The notes under the pieces: model-generated
What the model saw: the letters and a program-made list of their open reading frames with translations, nothing else
Told to the model about the DNA's origin: nothing
Database searches by the model: none
Program-made: the position numbers and the translations under genes
Assembly: GCA_964440915.1 (NCBI GenBank)
Contig: CAYTTV010000055.1
Span: forward strand, 1-21,437
DNA: 21,437 nucleotides
From: CAMPJM01 sp964440915
GTDB taxonomy: Bacteria > Bacteroidota > Bacteroidia > Cytophagales > Cyclobacteriaceae
Reading direction: 5' to 3'
Part shown: piece after piece, positions 1 through 7,453 of the stretch
Numbering within the stretch: position 1 is the stretch's first letter
Layout of the letters: each line of letters starts with the position of its first letter

Positions 1-3000
1 ACACCTTAAAATATACTATCGACTTAGAAAAGATAAAGCCAAAGCTGGCCCAGATAAACGGTTTTGTTGTAAACGCCACTAAAAATACTGCTATTGCTGA
101 GGCCACTATTTATATTATCGATAGCCGTACAAACGAAAACCGCCAGTTATTGACCCAAAAGGATGGCACTTTCAATTTTGAGGGGCTCATCGGAAATACT
201 TATAGGGTAATGGCAGAAATTGACGACAACCGTGCAGTAGTCGATTATAAAATTAAAGACCTTACTGAAAACCAGAATATTCAGCTCGAAATAAATATCA
301 AAGAACCAGAAGCAAATATCAATATGGTTGCTTTGAAAATAGAAATGAAAGACCTCAAGACACGTGAAGATATACCTTTTGGCGTTGTCAAGCTCTTTCA
401 TGAAGATACTATTCGCCTATTGGACTACACCAATAGGGAGGGGGAATTGTTCATCAATGTTGAAAAAGACAAAAAATACCTCATCAACAGCGATGTATTA
501 GGCTATAAGGAATCTGGCTTGATAGCCAATACCTCTGGCGATCTTCTTTCAGATACTATTTCTTTAACCCTTCTGATAGAACAGTTGGAGCAACAGACCT
601 TAAGCGGCCTCGCCATAGATCAATCTTCAGGAGAAAAAATAGCTGGAGCAAAGATTTACCTGATCAACGAAACCACCGGGGAAGAACAAGAAATGGAAAC
701 TGCTGCAGACGGGCAATTCACCTTCCGAGGAAAAGAAGGGGAAACATTTTCCGTATTAGCGGAAACAGATCAAAAGCAAGGCACTATCAAAAGATTGCTG
801 CTTACAGCACAACATTTCTCCACTCCGGTGCAAATACCGCTTTATGATAAGACAAAATTTCTTTTCATAGCGGTTAATATAACCGATAAGCAAAGCCGGG
901 AAGGAGTGCCCTTAGCAGAAATCCAACTGAAACAACAAGGGATTCCTATCCTACTTTCAAAAAGTGATATATGGGGAAATGCCCAACTGAATGCAAAGGC
1001 AGGGCCAGATTATATGTTGGAAATAAACCACGCTGGTTATAAGACTGTCACAGTTGCTTTACAAACTTCCAAGGAGACCAATGACAGCCTAACACTAGCT
1101 GTAGTGCTGGAAAGGATAGTGCCGGAACTTATTACCATGAAGGGCAGCGTATATATGGCTGGTGCCCAGTTACCTACAAAAGGTGCTCAAGTCCTTATCA
1201 TCAACAAACAAACAGGGGAAAGCAATATACAACTCACCGATAGTTTAGGAAATTTTGAATTTCAGGCCAAGGCAGGAGAAGTGTATAACATTATTGGCGA
1301 CCATCAGGAAGCCAGTGGAATTGTGACAAATATATTGGTAGAGGATGCTGCCAGCAATAGAGAAATCATTTTACCTATCCAGCACCTGACTACGCTATCT
1401 CCTATAGTGCCTAACCTGCAAAACAATCCTTTATTAACAAAATCTGTAAGCCAGATTATAGCAGAGAACAGTATAAAGGTGGGCAAAATAACCGGTTATA
1501 TTTTTGATAAAACCACTGAAGCTGCAGTAAATGATGCGATGGTTTATATTATTAACAATAACACCGGCGAAGCCCATACCTTACAAACGGATAACAAAGG
1601 ATTCTTCCAATTTAATGGCCGGGCGGGACAGGAATTCACGCTGCTCGCTGACAAAGATACCAGAAGTGGCTTGCTTCCTTATGCACATGTAGCCCACATT
1701 GAGGATACGCTTAAGCTTGGCATTTGGGGATTTCCTCCTCCAGTTATTCTGAACGTAAAAATGTTGGACAAGGAATCCAAACAGCCGTTAAGACTAGCGA
1801 TGGTGGGTTTAAAAGAAAACAATACGCTTATCCAACAAGAACAAACTCAAATCTCCGGAGAAGTATTTTTAAGGGCCTTAGCAGGAGGCAAATATCAGGT
1901 GTTTGCTAATAGCGATGGATATGAGGAGGGTTTTCTGGATTTTGAAATATCCATAGAAAACAAGATGGATACGCTACCATTTGAGCTGTTGTTAACAAAA
2001 AAACAACCCCAAATGATTGCCCTTGAGGGAAATGTAATAGATGAATCAACAGGAGAGCCAGTGGATAGTGTTCTTGTCTATATTATGAACAATAAAACCT
2101 GGGATGTGGAGACTGTCATTTCAAATAAAAATGGACAATTCGGAATCCAAGGTTTGGTAGGAGAGCAATATCAAATTATAGGGGAAAAGGCCCTGAGGGG
2201 AACCAATCTTTTAGATATTCAGGCCAAAGACAAACACGGCCCTATTATTTTAAAAATTCAAAGCCCATTTCCTGAAGCGGACAAACCAAAGTTAGGGTAT
2301 CTGAAAGTAGTCCTTCAGGATAAAAACACCGGCAATATAATCCCACAGGGAATGCTCAAATTGGTACATCAAGATACCGTCAGACAGACTACTTATACGA
2401 ATGAAGCCGGCTATAAATTGCTCTTGGTTAATGCGCTTACGAGTTATTACATCGAAGGCAGCATGAAGGACTATGAAACCTCAGGACAAATAATCAGCAC
2501 ATCAATACCCGATCAGGGAGATACTGTTTCGGTCATATTAGCTTTAGCACCTATAGAAAAAGCTGAATTGATCATTTCAGGAATTGCTATAGAGGGTACT
2601 ACATCAGAAGCAATTGCTAATGCACAGTTGTACATTCGTCATGAGCAAACAGGACAAGAGCAGGAACTGAAAACGGGCAGTGATGGCAAATTCAGCTTCA
2701 AGGGTATAATAGGAGAAACTTATACAATTCTTGCAGCAGATGCTGGAAAAAGAGGGAACATCAATAAATTATTACTGATGGAATCCCATCTTTCTTCTCT
2801 CCTGCAAGTAAAACTTTATACTGTTTCTATTCCGCTTATGGTAAAAGTGCAATTAAGTGACCAAGAAAGTGGAGCAGCCATTCCTTTGGCTAACTTAGTA
2901 CTCTCTTACCAGGATACCTATCAACAAAAGGTAATGAGCAATGTGCATGGAGCAGCCTTGTTCCATGCGCACTCAGGAAAAGATTATAGCTTGGCGATCG

Positions 3001-4277
3001 ATCATCCAGGCTATAAAAACAAAACATTGTCAATCAATGCCAACAATAGCAACCAAGACACTATTGATTTGAGTGTGACCTTAGAAAAGTACATCCCGCT
3101 TTCTATTGCCATGCATGGTCACGTATATGATGGGGAAAATAACCAACCTTTGGACCATGCCAATATTTACATTATCAATGACCGGAATGAAGAGACGTTG
3201 GAATTTAAGGCAGATGAACGGGGCGATTTTTCATTTCAAGCGACAGAAGGTTTTTCCTATACCATATTGGCAGACAACAACATTAGAAGTGGCATGATCA
3301 GTGAATTTTTGGTGACTGATCCGCAAGAAAAAGCCAATCCTTTCTTAAAGATTCCTGCCTTTGGCGTATTACATCCTATCACTGTAGTGGCCAAGGTTAT
3401 CGATCAAGATACGCATGAAGGAATAGCAGGAGCTACTGTAAAGCAATATGCCGGAAACATCCTTATGCAGGAAAGGCGTACCGCATCCGACGGGAAATCG
3501 ACTTGGGAAGTGTATAAAAACGAAGGCTATTATCTTACTATAGAAAAAGCGCATTATTCAAAAAAACTGATCCCTTTGGAATTTGGCTACACCCATTCTG
3601 GAGATACACTTTTTGTGACAGTCCCGCTTAAAAGCACCAAATCCGCGCTCATGTTTACCTCAAGCTCTCCTGGAAGTTCCGATCAATTCAAGAATATGCG
3701 CATTGTTCATAACAATAGCGGAAACTCACAGGTGTTTTTAAGTTTGGAAAACGGGTTGTTTGCTTATAAGCAAGTCAATAACAAAGCGGTATTAGATAAT
3801 GACAAGGAGGTAATTGTTTTATCTGAAGATTGGATAGAAGAGCAGGATTTGCTCCAAAACCTATACAAACTATTAGCACAGGAAAATCTAAAAATTCAAG
3901 ATACCCTTACAATCGAAAATGTTTATTATGGTTTTGACAAGTCCAACTTAAGTCCTAAGGCAATAGCTGCATTGAATACTATCGCTGACATCATGAAAAC
4001 CCATCCGGAAATCAAGGTAGAGTTAAAGGCTTATACCGATAGCCGGGGGCCAGTTAACTATAACATGGTGCTCGCTAAAAGAAGGGCACTTTCTGCCTTT
4101 CAATATTTGGTACAACAAGGCATATCACATACCAGAATCATTCAAACGCCTATTGGAAAAGCGGATTTTGTCAAAGATTGTAGCAATACGCCCTGCACAG
4201 AAGCAGACCATCTCCTGAACCGCAGAACAGAAATGCTGATCAAATATGAAGTAGAACTATTGGGAAATAACGAGTAG
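1..4277 (+). CDS. Giant modular envelope protein: alternating CarboxypepD_reg-like repeats plus C-terminal OmpA domain (5' partial)
   Basis: The frame is open to the left edge (first full codon at base 3), so the true start lies upstream and the visible part is about 1,424 residues. It alternates two beta-rich repeat types. Type A (about 70 aa, pattern G-x-V/I-x-D...A-x-V/I-Y-I-I-N...G-x-F-x-F...G-E-x-Y-x-I) begins near bases 54, 600, 1137, 1488, 2019, 2571 and 3111. Type B (about 87 aa, ending D-T-x-x-L-x-V-x-L-E) begins near 324, 858, 1740, 2292, 2832 and 3375. These resemble carboxypeptidase-regulatory-like/Ig-like folds. Bases about 3903-4250 encode an OmpA-like peptidoglycan-binding domain with TDSRG and LAKRRA motifs, the D and R spaced 15 residues apart as in known diaminopimelate-binding OmpA domains, and a Cys pair (KDCSNTPC) common in Bacteroidota members. 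I infer a periplasmic or outer-membrane protein anchored to peptidoglycan. The ligand or partner is unknown. No signal peptide is visible because the N-terminus is missing. Confidence 0.85.
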   Translation, partial: TLKYTIDLEKIKPKLAQINGFVVNATKNTAIAEATIYIIDSRTNENRQLLTQKDGTFNFEGLIGNTYRVMAEIDDNRAVVDYKIKDLTENQNIQLEINIKEPEANINMVALKIEMKDLKTREDIPFGVVKLFHEDTIRLLDYTNREGELFINVEKDKKYLINSDVLGYKESGLIANTSGDLLSDTISLTLLIEQLEQQTLSGLAIDQSSGEKIAGAKIYLINETTGEEQEMETAADGQFTFRGKEGETFSVLAETDQKQGTIKRLLLTAQHFSTPVQIPLYDKTKFLFIAVNITDKQSREGVPLAEIQLKQQGIPILLSKSDIWGNAQLNAKAGPDYMLEINHAGYKTVTVALQTSKETNDSLTLAVVLERIVPELITMKGSVYMAGAQLPTKGAQVLIINKQTGESNIQLTDSLGNFEFQAKAGEVYNIIGDHQEASGIVTNILVEDAASNREIILPIQHLTTLSPIVPNLQNNPLLTKSVSQIIAENSIKVGKITGYIFDKTTEAAVNDAMVYIINNNTGEAHTLQTDNKGFFQFNGRAGQEFTLLADKDTRSGLLPYAHVAHIEDTLKLGIWGFPPPVILNVKMLDKESKQPLRLAMVGLKENNTLIQQEQTQISGEVFLRALAGGKYQVFANSDGYEEGFLDFEISIENKMDTLPFELLLTKKQPQMIALEGNVIDESTGEPVDSVLVYIMNNKTWDVETVISNKNGQFGIQGLVGEQYQIIGEKALRGTNLLDIQAKDKHGPIILKIQSPFPEADKPKLGYLKVVLQDKNTGNIIPQGMLKLVHQDTVRQTTYTNEAGYKLLLVNALTSYYIEGSMKDYETSGQIISTSIPDQGDTVSVILALAPIEKAELIISGIAIEGTTSEAIANAQLYIRHEQTGQEQELKTGSDGKFSFKGIIGETYTILAADAGKRGNINKLLLMESHLSSLLQVKLYTVSIPLMVKVQLSDQESGAAIPLANLVLSYQDTYQQKVMSNVHGAALFHAHSGKDYSLAIDHPGYKNKTLSINANNSNQDTIDLSVTLEKYIPLSIAMHGHVYDGENNQPLDHANIYIINDRNEETLEFKADERGDFSFQATEGFSYTILADNNIRSGMISEFLVTDPQEKANPFLKIPAFGVLHPITVVAKVIDQDTHEGIAGATVKQYAGNILMQERRTASDGKSTWEVYKNEGYYLTIEKAHYSKKLIPLEFGYTHSGDTLFVTVPLKSTKSALMFTSSSPGSSDQFKNMRIVHNNSGNSQVFLSLENGLFAYKQVNNKAVLDNDKEVIVLSEDWIEEQDLLQNLYKLLAQENLKIQDTLTIENVYYGFDKSNLSPKAIAALNTIADIMKTHPEIKVELKAYTDSRGPVNYNMVLAKRRALSAFQYLVQQGISHTRIIQTPIGKADFVKDCSNTPCTEADHLLNRRTEMLIKYEVELLGNNE
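54..3635 (+). repeat. Coding tandem repeat array of A/B modules, period about 540 nt, with a superimposed duplication at about 1.97 kb offset
   Basis: A-to-A distances are 546, 537, 351, 531, 552 and 540 nt. The 351 interval is where a B module is absent, after the third A. A second level is visible: A1-B1-A2-B2-A3 matches A5-B5-A6-B6-A7 better than neighbouring modules match each other, and all five pairs sit at offsets of 1965-1974 nt. Examples are LSGLAID/ISGIAIE (A2/A6), KLFHEDTIR/KLVHQDTVR (B1/B5) and INHAGYK/IDHPGYK (B2/B6). The residues just inside the left edge (TLKYTIDLEK) look like the end of another B module, so the array continues upstream. Confidence 0.8.
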
Positions 4278-4606
4278 TATTGAGGCGATTATTAGAGCCA
4301 AAAGCATTTACCCTTCACGTTTTTCATGTGATTCGAATTTAGACATTGGCTCCTTAGCGATCTTTGCGTAGCCCCTATCGCTTTTGTAAAATTAAAGATT
4401 TCATGCAGCGTGCATAAGGATGAACGAGAAGGGCTCAAAGTCGCTCAACGCTAATCATAGAAGTTTACTGACATACCCTCTTGATGACCAAATAATCCAC
4501 ATTATAAACTTTCCTCGCTGTATGGATAGCTTAAGTGAAGCAATCTCCAGGCGATTGATCCCTTATTCATTAACCATCCTCTGATATTTCTTCCCCAAAG
4601 AAAAGA
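4278..4606. other. Intergenic stretch without a gene
   Basis: There is no ORF with coding character and no convincing terminator hairpin after the modular protein gene. Bases about 4351-4372 hold a CTTAGCGATCTTTGCGT-type phrase that resembles degenerate CTTTGCG repeats I recall between Bacteroidota genes. A short ATGCA/TGCAT inverted repeat lies at 4403-4415. Nothing else is supported. Confidence 0.5.
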
Positions 4607-4638
4607 TTTGCGAAAATGGTTTCACAGTTGTAGTTTTA
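4607..4638 (+). promoter_or_regulatory. Candidate Bacteroidota-type promoter for the POT transporter
   Basis: TTTG at 4607-4610 is followed after 20 nt by TAGTTTTA at 4631-4638, close to the phylum consensus TTTG-N19/20-TAnnTTTG. A transcript would start near 4645. This fits translation from the ATG at 4674 better than from the TTG at 4650. Confidence 0.45.
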
Positions 4639-4673
4639 AATGAGAATTATTGAAACAATTTAAATTAAATCAG

Positions 4674-6062
4674 ATGGTGCAACCTAACCAAGATGTTGAA
4701 ATAATGCCGTGGGATCAGCCCAAGGTGTTTGGCCACCCTAAAGGGCTCTATGTATTGTTTTTTACTGAATTGTGGGAGCGGTTTAGCTTTTATGGCATGC
4801 GGGCCATCTTGGTGTTGTATATGATTGCTTCCGTAGCAGAAGGCGGATTGGGCTGGACCAATGCAGAAGCTTTGGCACTGTATGGCTGGTACACGATGTT
4901 GGTTTATGTGATGTCAATCCCTGGCGGATTTATTGCCGATCGGTTTTTAGGGCAAAAGAAAACAGTCCTTTTGGGAGGAATCTTGCTATGCTTTGGCCAT
5001 GGTGTTTTAGCGGTAGATAATCTTTGGGCTTTCTATGCGGGTTTGTCGCTTATCGTTTTAGGTGTGGGAGGACTTAAGCCCAATATCTCTACGATGGTAG
5101 GGGGTTTGTATAAGCCGGGTGACCCATTGAGGGATAAAGGATTTACTATTTTCTATATAGGGATCAATATAGGGGCTTTTTTTGCTAGCCTTATTGTAGC
5201 TGTGGTCGCTGCCGAGTACGGTTGGCACTATGGCTTTGGACTAGCCGGAATAGGCATGTTGATAGGCCAGATAGTCTTTATGACTGGCCAAGGGTATCTT
5301 AAAGGTGTTGGTGAGCATGTTGCCCCAATAAAAGACGCCTCTAACAAAGTGGTTCAGGCTGCTCCTATGACAAAGGTCGAAAAGGATAGGATGATCGTGC
5401 TTTTCCTTTCTTTTTTGATCGTGATAGTTTTTTGGGGAGCATTTGAGCAGGCAGGAGGGCTAATGAATATATACGCCCAAGAGAAGGTGGACCGCTTACT
5501 TGTGATCCCTTTCTTGAATATTGACTACGAGGTTCCTGCTGGCGTATTCCAAGCCTTCAACCCCTTGTTCATCATGATATTCGGAGCAATTGTAGGTGCT
5601 TTTTGGTATAACAGAAAAATTAAAGGGAAAGAGTCTTCGGCATTGTTTAAAATGGCCATAGGCACAATGATCATGGGTTCTGGTTTTATATTAATGGTAG
5701 GGGCGTCTTTGGATGTTGACGCTTCGCCTGATAGTAAGGCGGCGATGTATTGGCTGGTGGGTGCTTATTTGCTGCACACCATTGGTGAGTTGTCCCTTTC
5801 GCCTGTAGCATTGTCGTTTATTACAAAATTGGCTCCTGTCAAGTATGCTTCTTTAATGATGGGGGTATATTTTGCTATGAGTGGTTTGGGCAATTATGTG
5901 GCAGGGCGATTGGGTGTATTGGCACAGGACCTTGGCGAAATGCAAATATTTGGCATGATAGCAGCCTTTACGATTGCTTTTGGCATCATAGTACTATTGT
6001 TTTTAAGAAAGCTGCAAGCCTTGACACATGGTGCCGAGGAAGAAGGTGGTACGGAACATTGA
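4674..6062 (+). CDS. POT/PTR2-family proton-coupled peptide transporter
   Basis: 462 aa from ATG 4674; the frame is open further up to a TTG at 4650, but the predicted promoter favours the ATG. It is a polytopic inner-membrane protein of the major facilitator superfamily POT family, which imports di- and tripeptides with protons. Visible hallmarks are the E-x-x-E-R motif in helix 1 (ELWERFSFYG, residues about 32-41), the GGLKPNIS segment (about 132-140), the PTR2 signature FYIGINIGAFFA (about 160-171), and the later FWGAFEQAGG segment with its conserved Glu. Hydrophobic segments are consistent with the family's 12-14 helices and the length is normal. It is monocistronic as far as can be seen. 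Family membership is secure. Substrate range cannot be read from the sequence, although di-/tripeptides are the usual prokaryotic substrates. Confidence 0.93.
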   Translation: MVQPNQDVEIMPWDQPKVFGHPKGLYVLFFTELWERFSFYGMRAILVLYMIASVAEGGLGWTNAEALALYGWYTMLVYVMSIPGGFIADRFLGQKKTVLLGGILLCFGHGVLAVDNLWAFYAGLSLIVLGVGGLKPNISTMVGGLYKPGDPLRDKGFTIFYIGINIGAFFASLIVAVVAAEYGWHYGFGLAGIGMLIGQIVFMTGQGYLKGVGEHVAPIKDASNKVVQAAPMTKVEKDRMIVLFLSFLIVIVFWGAFEQAGGLMNIYAQEKVDRLLVIPFLNIDYEVPAGVFQAFNPLFIMIFGAIVGAFWYNRKIKGKESSALFKMAIGTMIMGSGFILMVGASLDVDASPDSKAAMYWLVGAYLLHTIGELSLSPVALSFITKLAPVKYASLMMGVYFAMSGLGNYVAGRLGVLAQDLGEMQIFGMIAAFTIAFGIIVLLFLRKLQALTHGAEEEGGTEH

Positions 6063-6356
6063 GCAGGAAATGGGTTGCTGGTAGTAAACCAACCGTATTG
6101 CTGGCAAATTAAACACCAATGATTGATTGGAAGTAGGAGCGGCCAGGATAGGAGCGGTACCCCGGTAAGGGTCGTGTTTTATTGTGAAGGACCCACTGAT
6201 GATGGATGACTGCTTTTGCATAGGAAGTGCTTGTGGCTGGCCGGAGTACAAGCGGATAGCCTGAATAGCCGCCCAAAAAATCTTGAACAAAATCCGTTCA
6301 GAAAAAAATGTTTAAGGATTTTTTCCTAATTGTATTTTAAGAAACAGTATATTATT
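6063..6356. other. Intergenic stretch with a possible degenerate dispersed repeat
   Basis: No gene is supported. An open frame on the minus strand (6003-6290) has no recognisable protein character and overlaps the transporter's 3' end. Read on the minus strand, about 6280 to 6203 runs GGGCGGCTATTCAGGCTATCCGCT, then a GTACTCCGGCC segment and a GCAGTCATCC-like end. This layout resembles a short intergenic repeat I recall from many Bacteroidota genomes. The resemblance is from memory, not from an alignment. Confidence 0.35.
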
Positions 6357-6364
6357 TATATTTG
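6357..6364 (+). promoter_or_regulatory. Candidate -7 element for siaB-siaC
   Basis: TATATTTG exactly fits the Bacteroidota -7 consensus TAnnTTTG and lies 40 nt before the siaB start codon. The -33 element is weak: only TTTT at 6335-6338, with an 18-nt spacer. Confidence 0.4.
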
Positions 6365-6404
6365 AAATTGGATATCTCATAAATGGGTGGAATAGCTTTC
6401 TGAA

Positions 6405-6941
6405 ATGCAAGATATATACGGATATTACCAAAAAATGCACCATGATAATGTGGTACTTGCCTATAAAGGTACAGTATCGGAGGAGCTGTTTGATAGTATT
6501 TTGAGGCTTACTGAGAATAAGTTGGAGAAGTTGGAACTGAGATCTTCTTTAAAAAAGAAAGTTTTTAATATATTGGTAGAGATTTTACAAAATATTTATC
6601 ATCATTTTGGCAAGGGGCGGCAGTATGGAATAAAGGAGTCTATCGTTTTTCTTTTGTATAAAGATACCTTGGGTTATCGGATCATATCTGGCAATCCCAT
6701 GAAGCGCGAAGAGGCCAATAGTTTAAAAGAGCGGATTGACACTTTGAATGGAATGACTCATGAGGAGCTAAAGGCGGTATACCGCAACCGATTGGCTACG
6801 GGAATACCGACAGCCAAAGGTGGGGCAGGACTGGGGATGATGGACATATTGAGGAAATCAGGTGAGCGAATCGAGTATAATTTTCAGGATATAGGCAATG
6901 ACTTATCATTTTTTAGTTTAGAGATTAAAATTTCAGCTTAA
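6405..6941 (+). CDS. siaB: SiaB-family protein kinase (HATPase-like, DUF6272)
   Basis: 178 aa. It resembles SiaB, the small GHKL-fold kinase of the SiaABCD signalling module described in Pseudomonas aeruginosa, which phosphorylates SiaC. Visible features are a helix with an N-box-like motif (VEILQNIYHHFG, residues about 58-68, with Glu59 and Asn63 as likely Mg-ATP contacts) and a glycine-rich lid GGAGLGMMDI (about 139-148). There is no transmembrane or sensor segment, so the protein should be cytoplasmic. It is followed after 10 nt by the siaC homologue, which strongly supports the assignment and implies co-transcription. The SiaA phosphatase and the SiaD diguanylate cyclase of the Pseudomonas module are not adjacent. 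Kinase activity is inferred from family membership. An anti-sigma-factor-like kinase of the same fold is the main alternative. Confidence 0.8.
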   Translation: MQDIYGYYQKMHHDNVVLAYKGTVSEELFDSILRLTENKLEKLELRSSLKKKVFNILVEILQNIYHHFGKGRQYGIKESIVFLLYKDTLGYRIISGNPMKREEANSLKERIDTLNGMTHEELKAVYRNRLATGIPTAKGGAGLGMMDILRKSGERIEYNFQDIGNDLSFFSLEIKISA

Positions 6942-6951
6942 TATAAATAGT

Positions 6952-7362
6952 ATGAAGAGCTTTTATTTGGAACGGACCCCTAAAACTCCTAAGATCAGTT
7001 TTGATATTAGCAAGGGATTTTTTGAGATATCTGGCAGGTCTATCCCAGAAAACTCTATAGAGTTTTATAAGCCTGTATTGGAATGGTTAGACGATTATGC
7101 GGCTAATCCTTCTAAGCGAGAAACGACTTTTGATGTGAAGCTAGAGTATTTTAACACCAGTTCATCGAAGTGCCTTGTGGAGATTTTCAGGAAGTTGGAA
7201 CGTTTGAAAAGGGAAGGAGTGGATGTCTCTATTAAATGGTATTATGAAGAGGAAGATGAGGATATGCAGGAGTCTGGGGAGGATTTTAGGGAAATAATAA
7301 AGCTCCCTATCAGCATGGTTTTGATGGAGGAGCATAACGATAGTGATGATTCTACGATATGA
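6952..7362 (+). CDS. siaC: SiaC-family regulatory phosphoprotein (DUF1987)
   Basis: 136 aa. The diagnostic SiaC pattern is present in order: ERTPKTPKISFD at the N-terminus, SGRSIPENSIEFYKPVLEWLDDY (residues about 27-49, a S/IPEN...FY.P...WL..Y core), and LEYFNTSSSKCLVEIF (about 64-79). The acidic tail includes WYYEEEDEDMQESGEDF. In the characterised Pseudomonas protein a threonine in the NTSSSK region is phosphorylated by SiaB and dephosphorylated by SiaA; the likely equivalent here is Thr69. Unphosphorylated SiaC there activates a diguanylate cyclase. The target in this organism is unknown. The gene shares a transcript with siaB and ends at the palindromic terminator 7394-7435. Confidence 0.88.
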   Translation: MKSFYLERTPKTPKISFDISKGFFEISGRSIPENSIEFYKPVLEWLDDYAANPSKRETTFDVKLEYFNTSSSKCLVEIFRKLERLKREGVDVSIKWYYEEEDEDMQESGEDFREIIKLPISMVLMEEHNDSDDSTI

Positions 7363-7393
7363 TAATATTTACATTTGCTTTACCTTAATTGAT

Positions 7394-7435
7394 CATAAAT
7401 AAAAAAGCCTCCATATGGAGGCTTTTTTATTTATG
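7394..7435. terminator. Perfect 42-nt palindrome, bidirectional rho-independent terminator
   Basis: The arms are 21 nt and exactly complementary, with the centre between 7414 and 7415. The core is GCCTCCATATGGAGGC, flanked by six A on the left and six T on the right. It lies between the convergent siaC (+) and groEL (-) and gives a G/C stem followed by a U-tract for both transcripts. Confidence 0.9.
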
Positions 7436-7453
7436 TGTTATAATGGATGGTTC

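Noticed and set aside
4403..4415. ATGCA-GCG-TGCAT inverted repeat as a terminator for the modular OmpA gene
   Set aside because: Only 5 bp, no G/C-rich stem and no U-tract; about 125 nt past the stop codon.
6003..6290. 95-aa open frame on the minus strand after the POT gene
   Set aside because: It overlaps the transporter's 3' end, shows no family character, and its middle coincides with repeat-like intergenic DNA.
6405..7362. siaB-siaC as an anti-sigma/anti-anti-sigma (RsbW/RsbV-type) pair
   Set aside because: The second protein carries the SiaC (DUF1987) pattern with IPEN and NTSSSK rather than a STAS domain.
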